Positions 13,281 to 28,600 of a stretch of 64,000 nucleotides of DNA are shown here, piece after piece. The notes under the pieces were generated by a model that saw only the letters and a program-made list of their open reading frames with translations, ran no database searches and was not told where the DNA came from. The first letter of the stretch is position 1. Each line of letters opens with the position of its first letter. The DNA lies in assembly GCF_037975245.1 (NCBI RefSeq), contig NC_092578.1, positions 62,001 to 126,000 of the forward strand. The letters are read 5' to 3'. The position numbers and the translations under genes were made by a program. The stretch comes from Apostichopus japonicus. Lineage: Eukaryota; Echinodermata; Holothuroidea; Aspidochirotida; Stichopodidae.

Positions 13281-13475
13281 CCAACAAGAAGTACAGATCA
13301 GTTCATGTTCACACATAAAGAGATCAATTGACTTGAATACAAGCAATAAGAATTCATGAATATCTATTGATTTTTACTAGCCAGTTAGAAAGGGTTACTA
13401 CCTTTCTGATCTCTCTGGGGAGTAATGACCATAAACAGGATCAAAAGATAAGCAAAAAACCTGGCACCTCTTAGG

Positions 13476-13664
13476 TCATAATTCAGTAGTCATCGTGCTT
13501 CTCTTTTCCTCTGGTTGAGGGCTCTCAACCTGCCTATTTGTAGCATATGAAACCTTTGGACCATTCTGTTGTGGAGTCTCCTTGCCACTTGTCCTCCTAC
13601 CAGATAAACTGGAGAGTTTTCTGATGCCAGAACTAGAGGGTGGTTTCTTCACAGATTCTAATTG
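13476..13664 (-). CDS. EPB41L5: EPB41L5-like terminal coding exon with TTEL C-terminus
   Basis: A 189-nt exon (62 residues plus TGA) from acceptor tattgattcacag. It encodes [20 protein letters not shown], a Ser/Lys-rich tail, and the end RSTMTTEL followed by TGA. The T-x-L end fits a class I PDZ ligand. As remembered, the long human EPB41L5 isoform also ends TTEL, so this short motif appears conserved while the rest of the tail has diverged. Downstream, the first AATAAA on this strand lies at 11503-11498, implying a 3'UTR near 2 kb if that signal is used. Confidence 0.93.
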   Translation of the reverse strand, partial: QLESVKKPPSSSGIRKLSSLSGRRTSGKETPQQNGPKVSYATNRQVESPQPEEKRSTMTTEL

Positions 13665-16600
13665 CTGTGAATCAATAAAAAATGGACTAAACATGTAACT
13701 ACAGAGCATTAAAAATCAGTAGTGTGAGAAACATTTATTAGAATACAGTGATGCATATTAAAAAGCAGACAGTACTTTCGGATGTAAGGATATCTCAACC
13801 TTATAATAATTACATTAACATATTGTGCCAATTGGATAACATCTATGAGGACACATGAGATAGCATTGTCATCAAAGATGTTAAGCAGCCCTTGTACACA
13901 GGCCATTGGGCTCCCAGTATATTACAAGGTACAACCTACAGAATGCAAACAATAAGTTATTTCATGTATACTGTAAGAATATCAGAAATATGTCTTTCAA
14001 ATGGCAGGTGAGAAAAGAGAATGATACATGTCTTCTGACAAAATTGTGCAATTGACAATTTTCAAAGAAAAGGTAAGTTGTAAGTATTAATGAATACTGT
14101 TTACTGTGTACTTTGTGACTCGACATATCATGCAAATCAAAGAGCAATTCTTTCTTTGTAATTTGATGGAATTTCAATGCAAAACAAAGAAACAGAAGTC
14201 ACAAGAAGACAGTCAACATAAAGTGGTAACAAAGTAGCTGGAGGAAACTGTCAATAAGAACAAGTTAAGCTATCATGCTGAAACAAAATGAAACAGGTTT
14301 CTTTAAAGCAACATGAAAGCATAACATGCTTCTCTGATTCATAAAGACAGGAAAAGAATAAAGTTAGCAAACAGACCTATTTTTAATGTTCAGGCATTCT
14401 TTTAGAAGACTCTTAATACAACATATTCTTCATTCTTAAATATGATACCCATGGCTCAAGCTGATAAAATCAACCATCTGCATACTCTGTCAAGTATTGT
14501 ACATAATGGTTTTGAAATCACAAAAAAAAGGCAATTCACCTGTTTCTCTCAAATACTCAAAACAAGGTAATATTTTCAAACTGTGCTGTTGACATTTCAA
14601 AATTTCTCAAAATAGCTTTTTAGGGCTATGTTTGATGGTATAAAGTTCTGCCGTTGTGAATTTATGTTGATCATGTTTGATCCACTGTGTCATGTTATCC
14701 TACCGCACTTACAAGGTGTTTGGAAGTTTCATTCTTACGAGGGTTACATGGCCATGTTTAAGTCTGCTGTGTTACTAGTCTAGGACAACTGAATTAAATA
14801 ACTATTCTTAAAGTCTGCAGTGTTATTAGGCCAGCTGAATTAAAAAACTTTTCTAAAGATAGATTTGACACAATAACATGCTGTCATAGCAACATCACTT
14901 TAGTTCTGAAAGCAGACACTAAGTCTAAATTAGAACTGATGCTTCCCTTTGATTTTTTGATCCATTTTCTTTATGCTGCAGTTCCATATAATGATTCAAA
15001 TGCTTCTGACTATGTAAAATTAGTCAAGTTTTGCAGATACTGAGTTGATCTTTCGACTACTCTTCTGCCAATCAAGACAATGAAATCACAGGCAAAGTAA
15101 TCTATCTTATCGACATTGCAAACCAAAGAAGAAGTAGCAGCAGCAGCAACATACAGAAAATATGTGCAAAAAGAAAGAAAAGATGAGAAAAATCAGCATA
15201 AAAAGAGTGAACCTGAAACAGAAACTCCAACATAAAAGTACAATAGGTAGTCATTTAGGCAACCCTTTTGAAAAGAACCAAACGGACAGTGCAGTCGCAA
15301 TATATGATATTTGCACCTACTTCCAATTTGCTGGGAGCTGTTGCTATAGCAACTGGACTCCGATGATGCTGTTGAAAGAGAAGATTGATGGGTAAGTTGC
15401 TGTTAGTACAGGAGTATGAAGCCTGATACTGCTTAATTGTTCCATTTGAACTTTGATCTGATTATATAATTCATATGCAGGAATACGGTCATATCAATTA
15501 TAGAGTTGTCATTTACTGATCGTTGTTAAGGTGGATGGATGAAGTGGGCCAAGGTTTTCTTTTAAGGGGAAAGCAGAAAAGAATTAAAGAGACTCAAGTA
15601 CCACCTCAGATCAATGAGTTCTAGTCTAGTCTCTGGTTTGCTGATTCAACCAACACATCATCACTATCAACATTCATGATTTTTTGTCAGAATACTACTC
15701 CCAGGGACAGATTCTGAAGATTCAGTAGCAACTTTGATTAAGGGTTACATAAACGGCCTCCATAGCCTTTTCATGCTTCAAACTACGATGAAACAAACCA
15801 TATGGAGGCAAGCAGGTGAGTATGCAGTAAATGATGTAGCTAATGCCAAACATCAAGCTAAGAACACTTTAAGAAGAAGCATGAACTACATAAGCTGTTC
15901 GTGATCATGAAAAGGTGATAAGGCAGGCTGATAGTTGTTGTTCATAAAACACTTCAATTGAAAATCCAGCAGTATCAGTGTAAATGCAACAACAACAGAC
16001 CAAACTGCATGACTTTAGGCAGAGATTTGATGTTGATACAAACTTTCAGAGCAAGTAATGTTTTGATGTCCATTCTGGTTTATAGATATTCACCACTAAA
16101 CATGTTGAATGTGTGGAATGCTAAAGAGAATATTCTTGTTGGCTCCTCAGACCAGGCCTAAACTGTGTGTCTACTGTTTTATAAACACTAGTAACTTCAA
16201 AGGACATAGATTGACAACAACCATGCTTTTAATGCCCACATTGACATAAGCACCTCCCCTATTTAATAGGGGAGGTAATACCCCTATCAACTCACTCCCA
16301 ACTGAGTGAACTTACAAATGACCTGAGGATAACAAAGGTTACTGCTACCATTTCTTAGTCAAGTTATAGCCTCAAACAGTCTTGTCCAAAGTCAATGTAA
16401 GTCATGTTTATAGCCTCAAACAGTCTTGTCCAAAGTCAATGTACTAACAGACAGATTTTCAGGGTTCGACTGACAAAGGTTCCGCAACAGTGAATTCTTC
16501 CATTTGACAGCAATCTAGCAATAGAGTATGGTTATTTAATGCACCAGGTTTCCCTTTGTTTATTATCTCACCCAAACAGGACTCTAAGATCCAAATTGTG

Positions 16601-19600
16601 CTGTTCATCTATTTTTTAGTTTCTAACCCCTCTTTTTTTACCACTCCAACATAGCAGTTTACCATACTGCACTGTTCCTTTCCTGTAAAGCATGCAGAAC
16701 TGCCGTGTTTAACCCTTTTAGAAATAAACCAGATAATATGTATATTAGTTCTAATGTCTAAACATATTCATAGTGTGGTAAGCCATAAATGGGTCATTCC
16801 GTGTCAAATCACCATATTTTGGAGTATGTTGTGGTTCCACCTCTTCCAAAAATTACCAAATTCATTATGTGCTAGGACCATCATAAAATTAGCATATTCT
16901 GAAAATTTATTGTACTATGTCTCTAAATAGCCTTTGTCAACATGACAACTGATTCCTGGTACCTCCCTTGATATGTTGCCGCATTAATCAATAGATAATC
17001 CTCTTCATTTTGGTGCACACAAGTTCATGAATATTACCATACATATTACCATAATATTACCATCAGAAATATGGTTGCAGAGATATTGACATTTTATAAG
17101 TTTTATGGTTAGCCCCACCCACTTATTAACATTCATGAGATGGGAACCAAAACCAATAGGGCACATCTACTCAGCATAGGACAACTAACTACCAAGAATG
17201 ACATTGATTCAACTTGTGGTTGAGACATTTTGTTTACAAGCTGTTTTTGACAATTGCAAGGCCCACCCACTCATGAATATTTATGAGGTAAAAATAGTTG
17301 TTGCAAAAAATAGGTAGTTACATCACCATACCACATATGAACTAAATCGGACATACACTTGAAGAGAAATTGACATTTTAAGAATGTTTTGTTAAGCCAT
17401 GCCCACTCATAAACATTCATGACATGGGAACCAAAAACAATAGGGCACATTTACACATCATGTGGCATCTACCTACCAAGTATGACATTGACTCACCTTG
17501 TGGATGTTGAGATATCATGTTTGCAAGCTGTTTTACATGATTCCCATTAAGCCCCACCCACTAATGAATACTTATGAGATAAAAGTTTTTGTTTCAAAGA
17601 ACATGTACTTACATCACCATACCAAGTACGAACTAAATCAGACATATGATTGAAGCGATATCTAGACATTTTAAGAATCTTACGTTAAGCTCCGCCCACT
17701 CATTAATTTGCATAATAGCCCCACCACAAACAATAGGGATAATCTACTGACCCTGACCAACACATACACGAAGTATGACATCAATCACATATTTCCTTCT
17801 TGAGATACCATGTTTAAAAGCTATGGCTTCACATTCACACACACACAAGCCAACTTGACTGCATAGGTTCCGATGGATGCGAAGCATCAGAACCAAAAAC
17901 CATTGACAAGTTGTATTTCATTGAGTGTAATTGCATCCAAACACACAGGATAACTGCTGTAACTCCTGTATGGCAGCAGAATGGATTAATGTGTATTGAT
18001 TTGATGGTATAAGCAAAGCAAAAATGTAAACCTTTGCCACTAATTTTCAAAACCTTGCAGAATGTACCAACAGAAACTAAAACAAGACAAGAATCTGTGT
18101 AAATATGGATTTACTGTAAGAAAGTGGCTTTTCCTAATGTAGTATTTTCCATACTGTAGTAATCTCTTGTAAGAAACCTTTATGTCAATTTCAACAGACT
18201 GGCAATAGGTATGTAACTGTCTGAAGCCACTAAACATCATGCAACCTTTAAAGCATGTTGAGTCAAGTAACCAACATCATAAGTATAACATCAAGAAACA
18301 ACAAGAAAACTGCACCAAAGAAAAGCCTAACCTTGAGCTGAGTGATCTGTTAAAGCAATGGAAAAACGAATTATTAAAAGTTGCACAATAGTAGCCTTCT
18401 TCAGTATTTTTAAAGTATTCCTACCTGCAAATTTCCAGAGGGTGGAGTGTATCCCACTGCTAAGGGACTGGGTCCATAAGGACTAACTCCATTTCTTCGA
18501 TTTACATCTGGGTTGCTTTTAGTCCGAAGACCCATCTCTCCATTAACCGGTGAATCAGAAGATGTCCCAGGGGCACTTCCTTTCAGAGATTGGTACGCTG
18601 GTAGCCCCAAATGACGTCCATTGGCAGCACCTTCTGAACGATAGCCAACACTATTGTAATCCCCTTGAGGGTCACCACTAAAAACAAAGCAAAATTCGAA
18701 GGGAATTCACATTCACTTATAACTGCTTATTTGTTTTCCTTTTGCTACATAGATGTTGCAGACTTTTAATACCAAATAGCTTGATATGCGTGGACAAATT
18801 CTGCATACTACTGTTAATGTGCATTCATCACACATTAATATTAGCAGAAGAAACAACATGCATATTGATGAGTGTCAGCTAGACTAAATATTTTTCACAG
18901 CTTAATAAATCATTAGAGGTTACTGTTTTGAAACACCATTACAATATTAATGTATATATGTATTTAATCTGAATACTAACAAGAGATGGCAGAAAGCACA
19001 ACTAACAAGTAATCAGGTCTGATAAAATTATTACTCATAAAATAAAACTGTTTGTTAACATCAATTCCCACAAACAAATTGGATATTTTAAGACAGATGG
19101 CTTCTGCACATTGGAACAGATTTAATTCCTAACCTCTGTTAGAGCATTGTTTTATTGGCTTTATTGGCTTAAACAGTATATAAATAGCAAAAAACTCTGC
19201 TTTAACCAAAAAATTGTTCTCAAATTTCATCCCTGAAAATCAAGTTTACCAAATTTGAGATCCATGAAGGCACCTGTGAAACATTGAAAAACAAACTTTT
19301 TGTTGTCTTGTCATACATTGTGACTAGGCTGTTATGAAGCCAATGATTATAATTGGGGGAGAAACCTGTCCAGCACCTGTATCATGTGTACAATGTACAT
19401 GAGGTTGTCTTTCATGTATGCAGGGTATGAGATTCCTATTTAATTTCAAAAATAGTCACATAGATTTGGAATACTTTTGGTTAGCACCAAGAACAAGTCC
19501 ACACATCTAGCTCTGAAGTTCTTAACATTTCTATCATACAATTTAACAAACACAAGTTGTACAATGATGACAATTTTGTGGTGATTTTGAGTTTCTCTTT

Positions 19601-22600
19601 TGAAGGAACAAAAGTGATGCAAGAGGTTGGCCATGAATGAGTTTCATTTATGGCAAGTAATGGATTTAGGAGTCTGATACATGGTTGAGTAATTAATATG
19701 CATATCAGACCTGACTATCGATCGTAATCACCACATGACTTACACATCTTGCATGCTAACTGATAGCTTCTTCTGCACCTGATTCTGGCCGTCTGTGGCA
19801 TGAAGAGGAAGGGAGTTGTGACGTCTACAAACATGAAAGCCGACAGCAAAGGAGGGAGAGGGGGAGAGAAGGAGGATGATGATGATGATGATGACAATGA
19901 TCATGGTGATGACGATAATGATGAACATGAATGGTAAGGCATAGGTGGCAAGGGTGAAAAGAAACCAAAATGAAAAGGTAAGCACCAGAGATAATAAATT
20001 AAGATATTGTGACAACAAATAAGATGACTCACCCAACACAGACAGGGAAGGACTTAATAATCAATATTTAATACAAAATGAACAAACTTTAAGAAGGGAT
20101 GACTAATACATTGCAAGAAGGAAGAAATACTTTCGATAATTTAAATAACATTTTGAAGTATTGAAGATTGTACAGCAAAGAACTGAGTAATACCCCCCAA
20201 ACTTATACCACCGATTCTGCAGTAGACGTGTACAAAAGCAAGGTAGCTGCATGCAAAGAACGTCACTGCAAACAAATATCATAGTAGCTGTACATAATAG
20301 CTGTACACAATAGCTGTACACAGTAGCTGTACATTCATGCAAACTAGTGATTGGAACAATCCAAAACTTTGCTACAGGGTACCTGTTTGCCAATTTTGGG
20401 TACCAGTTCATAATGCATGCAACCTAAAAGCCAACTAGGCCTATACAAAGGACATACATAAGCCAAATGTGACTACGTATCTAGGCTATGCTGGCATTCA
20501 GTCACATATATGGTAACACTTTAAACATTATTCATTTAACCCTTGAACTGATTTATACTGCAAGGCTGTATATTTATATTATATACTTATATCCTAAAAG
20601 AGCTCCTTAAAATCATTACATGTGATGTTTCTCCCCCCCCCCCCCAATGATGTTTTTAGTGAGATACAGTATGAAAAAGTTTTGTAATTTGCAAGTGTGC
20701 AACTCTATGGCCTTTCAAGCCTAACAGTTCAATGACCCATTGAACAAAGTATCTGTGAAAATGTGGTTTGTGTGAAGGAAGAACTTCAAAAGCAGTTTGG
20801 GTATATTTGCATAAAATTGCTATAATTAAGCAATGGGTGATAATTTATAGCATATTTTGCAAACCCAAATGTTTGTTACACGAAAGTTACAGCACTTATA
20901 CGGCATCATGATATCATTATACGTGCCCTAGTCCTATTCAACCAGTTCTTTTATTTCTGTGCAGAAGGCTAGCGTGTAGGAGGTCTCGCTATTTATTAAC
21001 TAGCTGGAGAGTCCAAAGAACTACATCAGTCAAGCCTTATTCTTAAATGGCTATGTTCATTGTGTAATTATGGACCAAACATGTGTTGCTTGATTCAGTC
21101 AAGTATGGAAAAGTTCTGTTCAACTTTTGTGGGGACCATTACCCTAATGTTGATGTGGGGGTGGTCTACCCAAGAGTTCAGAGACCAAGGTTTGTTGCAT
21201 TGAAACTGTGCAAGAATGCAAGGCAGAGAGATTACATTGGCTATACAGTACAGTGTAACAAACATAATTTATCAAAACTTTCTCGCGCTGGAAAAGTAAC
21301 ACATTTTTACCAAATTTAATTTTACACACATCAACATAGTTGGGAATTTCAACAAAGTATGGAATTACAGAAGAATACACATGAATTTTTTCTTCCTTTT
21401 CATGACTTTGATTAAAAATGTTATTGAAAATGGAGAACAATTTTAGTGATTTTTTTGAATTTCTGCACCTGATAGTAATGGGTTAGACTGTGTATTAACT
21501 TTTTTGGTCATTCCCCTGGTTACCATTTCCATCACTAATGCAAACCACCTTCCCTTCTATCCTAATAACTACATTCTGGGTGTCTGATTATCAACAATAT
21601 AAAGGACTCATCAGTAGTATAAATAGACATTTAATAACTGCTCAGTATTCAAGCCATTAATAACTGCTCAGTATTGCTTCTTGTCCACTGCTGAGCCTTT
21701 AAGTAACAGTGCAGTATTGCTCAGTTTACATTACCAAGCAATTAGATAACTGCTGAAAATTGCTCCTTTTACACTGCCAAGCTAAGTAAAAACAATTCAA
21801 TGTTGCTCCTTTAAGATTGAGAAACCATTAAATAACTGTTAAGTATTGCTCCTTTAATTTTTGCAATATCTTTTTATTGTAAGAGCTGGTAACCACACAT
21901 TTTTAATTTGATAACTTGTAAATGCCTTCATGTCTTGTCACATATGAACAATAGTTATGAAACAAGCAAGGAGTTTAAACAATGTTGTGTAAGGGGTAAT
22001 TGAAGATGATGTTTTGAATCAGAAACCCTTATAACCCAATAAGTAAATGAATGAAAAATAGAAAACACTCACCAGCACAAATATATAAAATAAAACAAAA
22101 GGTGAACAGAGGTAAGTAGTAAAATGGGTATAGTATGGAAGTTGTATTAAATTTAAATATTAGAGACATACCATCCCATGGTGAATTAGATCAGTTGAAT
22201 AGGCAATCCAAGTAGAAACAACAAGCGCATTTCAATACAAAGCCAATATTGCCTACAATATTATTGAACTATGGGAATTCAATATATTACCAAAACCTAT
22301 AACCAGCATCTTATGCAAAGTTAACACAATGCTAACTTGAGTATTGCCTTTAAGAGTAAACATACCTGAAATTGCCTTCCTCTGCTGCTAGTTTTTCCTC
22401 TGGTGACTTGGGAGCTTGAAGAAGTTTAAATTTGGCCTCTTCCACTTTTTCTGGATCATTTTGAGGGGTTGTGTTCCGTTGATCTAAGTTGACTTTCAGT
22501 TGATTTACCTTCCATTGATCTTTGCTGAGTTGAGCTTTGTTGAGAGGTCGTCCAGTCTGATTATTTGGGGTATAGTCAGAGTGAGACGAACCCGCAGAGG

Positions 22601-25600
22601 CATTTCTGTTCTTTTGATTTGGCTGAATCAAATTGGGCTCATTCTCAAGCCCTTTCAGTTTGGCTGCAGCAAATTCAGCTTCACCTGATATAATATAATA
22701 TCATATATATAAAGTAATATAATATACCATTAATTATTGACAAAATAATCAGACAATATATATACTGCCCTCATATTGAATTGCAGCAACTCTCTGCCTG
22801 AAAGCAGGACACCAGTCCATACGTTAGGTTTTCTCATGTTGGTTACTTTAAATCAGTGTACATCAACATATAAATGTCCATACGTAAGATTTTCTCGTGT
22901 TGGTTACTTACATCAGTGTACATCAATATATAAATGTCCATACGTTAGGTTTTCTACTGTTGGTTACTTACATCAGTGTCCATCAACACATAAATCTCCA
23001 TACGTTAGGTTTTCTCCTGTTGGTTACTTTAAATCAGTGTACATCAACATATAAATGTCCATACGTAAGGTTTTCTACTGTTGGTTACTTACATCAGTGG
23101 ACATCAACCTATAAATGTCCATACGTAAGATTTTCTCAAGTTGGTTACTTACATCAGTGTACATCAATATATAAATGTCTATACGTTAGGTTTTCTACTG
23201 TTGGTTACTTACATCAGTGTCCATCAACACATAAATGTCCATACGTTAGGTTTTCTCATGTTGGTTACTTTAAATCAGTGTCCATCAACATATAAATGTC
23301 CATATGTAAGGTTTTCTACTGTTGGTTACTTACATCAGTGGACATCAACCTATAAATGTCCATAAGTTAGGTTTTCTCATGTTGGTTACTTACATCAGTG
23401 TACATCAAAATATAAATGTCCATACGTTAGGTTTTCTACTGTTGGTTACTTACATCAGTGGACATCAACATATAAATGTCCATACGTTAGGTTTTCTCAT
23501 GTTGGTTACTTTAAATCAGTGTACATCAACATATAAATGTCCATACGCAAGGTTTTCTACTGTTGGTTACTTACATCAGTGGACATCAACCTATAAATGT
23601 CCATAAGAACGGTTTTCTCATGTTGGTTACTTACATCAGTGTACATCAACATATAAATGTCCATACGTTAGGTTTTCTACTGTTGTTTACTTACATCAGT
23701 GTACATCAACATATAAATGTCTATACGTTAGGTTTTCTCATGTTGTTACTGACATCAGTGTCCATCAACATATTAATGTCCATACGCAAGGTTTTCTCAT
23801 GTTGGTTACTTTAAATCAGTGTACATCAACATATAATTGTCCATACGCAAGGTTTTCTCATGTTGGTTACTTTAAATCAGTGTACATCAACATATAATTG
23901 TCCATACGCAAGGTTTTCTCATGTTGGTTACTTTAAATCAGTGTACATCAACATATAAATGTCCATACGTTAGGTTTTCTCATGTTGGTTTCTTTAAATC
24001 AGTGTACATCAAAATATAAATGTCCATACGTAAGGTTTTCTACTGTTGGTTACTTACATCAGTGTCCATCAACATATAAATGTCCATACGCAAGGTTTTC
24101 TCTTGTTGGTTACTTTAAATCAGTGTACATCAACATATAAATGTCCATACCTTAGGTTTTCTAATGTTGGTTACTTACTTCAGTGTCCATCAACCTATAA
24201 ATGTCCATAAGTACGGTTTTCTCATGTTGGTTACTTACATCAGTGTACATCAAAATATAAATGTCCATACGTTAGGTTTTCTACTGTTGTTTACTTACGT
24301 CAGTGTCCATCAACATATTAATGTCCATACGTTAGGTTTTCTCATGTTGGTTACTTTAAATCAGTGTACATCAACATATAATTGTCCATACGCAAGGTTT
24401 TCTCATGTTGGTTACTTTAAATCAGTGTACATCAACATATAATTGTCCATACGCAAGGTTTTCTCATGTTGGTTACTTTAAATCAGTGTACATCAACATA
24501 TAAATGTCCATACGTTAGGTTTTCTCATGTTTCTTTAAATCAGTGTACATCAAAATATAAATGTCCATACGTAAGGTTTTCTACTGTTGGTTACTTACAT
24601 CAGTGTCCATCAACATATAAATGTCCATACGTTAGGTTTTCTCTTGTTGGTTACTTTAAATCAGTGTACATCAACATATAAATGTCCATACCTTAGGTTT
24701 TCTAATGTTGGTTACTTACTTCAGTGTCCATCAACCTATAAATGTCCATAAGTACGGTTTTCTCATGTTGGTTACTTACATCAGTGTACATCAAAATATA
24801 AATGTCCATACGTTAGGTTTTCTACTGTTGTTTACTTACGTCAGTGTCCATCAACATATTAATGTCCATACGTTAGGTTTTCTCATGTTGGTTACTTTAA
24901 ATCAGTGTACATTAACATATAAATGTCCATATGTTAGATTTTCTATTGTTGGTTACTCACATCAGTGTCCATCAACATATAAATTTCCATACGTAATTTT
25001 TTCTACTGTTGTTTACTTACATCAGTGTACATCAACATATAAATGTCTATACGTTAGGTTTTCTACTGTTGGTTACTCACATCAGTGTCCATCAACATAT
25101 AAATTTCCATACGTAAGTTTTTCTCGTGTTGGTTACTTACGTCAGTGTACATCAACATATAAATGCCCATATGTAGGTTTTCTACTGTTGGTTACTTACG
25201 TCAGTGTACATCAACATATAAATGTCCATACGTTAGGTTTTCTACTGTTGGTTACTTACGTCAGTGTCCATCAACATATAAATGTCCATACGTTAGGTTT
25301 TTTACTGTTGGTTACTTACATCAGTGGGCATTAACATATAAATGCAAAGAATTTTCTTGGCTATCAGTAAAACACTTCTGCTACTGATATCACTACTGGT
25401 ATCACTACTGATATCACTACTGTACAATGCTATGATGACACAGAGAGAGCAAGAATGACAACTCACTTAATCCATTTGCTCGTGCATCAGGGGTACCTCC
25501 TGTATAGCTATAACCTGCTGGAGGCCTTCTTGGTGTGATCTCCCTTCCAGGGACCATGTCTGCAGTAGCACCAGTATCTACATTGGTTTCAGTCAAATGA

Positions 25601-28600
25601 TAGCTACCATCCATAGATGCAGAGGCTGGATGGCCTAGCAAAGCGTCAGTTTGTGCCGAAGTAATCATTCGAGGGGCTGGGCTGCTTGAAAACAAGATAA
25701 ACAATTGAGATGGCTGTTATAACTTCTGTTTGAACCCAATAGATTTTTCTTATATGGAAGTAGAAAAAGCAAGAACTTGAAGTCAAGCACAGAGAATGTT
25801 TGGTATTTACTTCCAAGACAAATGAGTTTGATGATCACATGACACTTACTATTAGTGGTGGCTACTACTGAATGACCTTTAAAAGATCACATGACACTTG
25901 CTATTAGTGGTGGCTACTACTGACTGACCTTTTGATGATCACATGAAACTTGCTATTAGTGGTGGCTACTACTGAGTGACCTTTTGATGATCACATGAAA
26001 CTTGCTGTTAATGGTGGCTACTACTGACTGGCCTTTTGATGATCACATGAAACTTGCTATTAGTGGTGGCTACTACTGAGTGACCTTTTGATGATCACAT
26101 GATACTTGATATTGGTGGTGGCTACTACTGACTGACCTTTTGATGATCACATGATACTTGCTATTGGTGGTGGCTATTACTGAGTGACCTTTTGATGATC
26201 ACACGACAGTTGTTATTAGTGGTGGCTACTACAGACTAGGCTGATCAAGTTCTTTGAGTAGGATACAGTGTTAGTAATATCAAAATTGAGCATTACGGTC
26301 GAAACGACATTATACCTTACAGTACTTAATGTAATGAAATGTGAAGTTATATCCCCATTACATCACTTTAAGCGCGTGCTTCCATGCCTCTGTCTTAAGA
26401 GTAACTTCTTACTTCCTGTTCTAGAGTTTATTCACCCCTCGCCCACATCATAGTCGTACAAGCCCCCTTTGTCTTAATTCCATGAAATCTTCATGCTTAA
26501 CCACTGATAACAACTTGTTACATCTCATGTGTATAAAAATGTGGTTAGTCATAGCCCTCTGTGCCTTAGTTATTATAAGTAAAAGAGTCTGTGACCAAGA
26601 GTTTATGTCACAGAGAGGTTATTGCCCCTTCACAGGAAGTTGTAATGACTTCAATACTTTTTAGTATGAAGGAGAACTAGCATTCCAGAATTCAGAAAGT
26701 TCAGATGTACTATCCTGGATATGTACTCCAGCAAAAATATTATCTCAGAAGAAATAAAGCTAATTTTCTTCAAAATATCTCTGTGTGGAGTTTCTCTTCA
26801 TCTGCTGTTAGGGAAGGCTCTCAAATTTAACCGACAATCATCACCGGCCCAGCCGTTGCTACCCAGTGTAATGACACAGCAACTAGCTAATGAGCAACGC
26901 TTGAACGCACACATTTCCTGGCTTCCAAGAGCCTGTGAGACAGTTGCATGCACTGACTATGGGACCACAAATTAAGCCCCTTAAACACAAAAGAAGACCA
27001 GACAATGAGCTGCCACTTCGGTCCAGGATGTACACAAAAGGATCATAAAATTCTCTCCGCAGGTTCAAGAATTTTTTATCAATGAACAACGTGTATATTT
27101 AGCAGTCTTCGGAGACGACCAAAATAACTGCCGGGCAATCCAAACTTGCCAAATCGTGATGCACTGGTTGGTCAACGGCAACCACATTTTTTAAATAAGG
27201 CTGGTTAATGTTCAGAGAAACAAACAGAAAAAAATCCACGGAAAAGGACCTGCCATGGGCTACCAGAGCCAGCTGCTTCATGACAACAATGACACCTGCA
27301 CTCGACGAACTTTTCCTAAACTCACCACACATCTCCAACCACATGGTAGCCTAACACCACACTAAGTCAATGGCGAAATCTAGCCTAGCAATCTATTTAT
27401 TCGCTGAATTTGTGACGCAGTTAGCTGGAACTCAAATATTCACCGAATACTTTCGTTATTGCTGCTATCTTCGACCACATGGTAGCCTAACACTACACTA
27501 AATTCAATGGGGAAATCCAACCTAACCATTTATTTATTCGATGAAATTGTGACGCAGTTAGCTGGAACTAAAATATCTGTGAAATACTTTCATTATTGCT
27601 GCTATCTTCGACCACATGGTAGCATAACAACACACTAACACAATGGGAAAATCTTGCCTAACCATCGGTTTGCGAAACAAAACAAAAACACACATACTTT
27701 GCGTAGCCTTGTTACAACTTTCAAATTAGCTGGAAATTAGCAGTTGTTTAGAAGGTATGTGCTATAGTCTTGAAGAGGAAATGTAGTATTTTACGTACAC
27801 TGTTGCTGTGGCTATGGATTGAAGGTTTTAACTTCGAGTACTTTTCACCGGTATAATATTTTCATACATTAATACATGATTAAAGTAAAGGGCAACTCAG
27901 CGAAAGCAAACAAGTGCTTTCTTGTTCAGTTCATGGGGTCTGGGTTTTTTTGTCGGATATTTGTAAATAAGTCTTATACAATCAATTCAAACTATTTACT
28001 TCAAAACAACAACTAGAAGATAAAAATTGTTTCTTTGGAAACTAAGGGGAAAAAAGATGGATCAGTGATAGTGACTGAGAATCATATTTGAACAGGAAAA
28101 GAAGTCTATTACACATTCAATACGAAAAAGGTTCATCATGTTTTCAACTCATTCTTGAAATAAATCTCCAGCTACTGTGGTCAAAGTGCTATTGCAATGT
28201 GAAAACCACAGACCAGGAAAATCCAAGTACAGCTTTTGTTTACAAACAATACCTTGGGAACTTTATGCTCCTTACTTTCACGTCCGTATGGATGGGTGTG
28301 TGCACTAAAGTGTGAGCGATATGCAGGCTGCATAATGAGCAGTGGTGTGCTGCTGGCTGGGCCGACGATGATCGTTGGTTAAATTTGTGAGCCTTCCCTT
28401 AATTCTACTTATTTTGTAACGAAGCCCTGAACTAATTGAGCCGGAGAACCCCAACGTAACATTAAGAATGATACCTTGAAAAAAGCTAGATTAACTTCTA
28501 CAGAGCTGTTTGAACTGGATATTGTTATTACTTAACAGTGACTTGTCACATTTGTAGCAAAACCTCTCTCCAAATATACCTTTCCATGTTCACATCAAGC

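Noticed and set aside
19740-19797. Possible cassette exon encoding [16 protein letters not shown]
   Set aside because: The open frame needs phase 1 entry and would exit in phase 2, whereas the flanking exons require phase 2; using the correct phase meets a stop. Length is not a multiple of three.
22776-25387. Open frames of up to 209 codons in the 60-bp array
   Set aside because: They follow from a repeat unit divisible by three; residues repeat every 20 and no start, splice or family signal is present.
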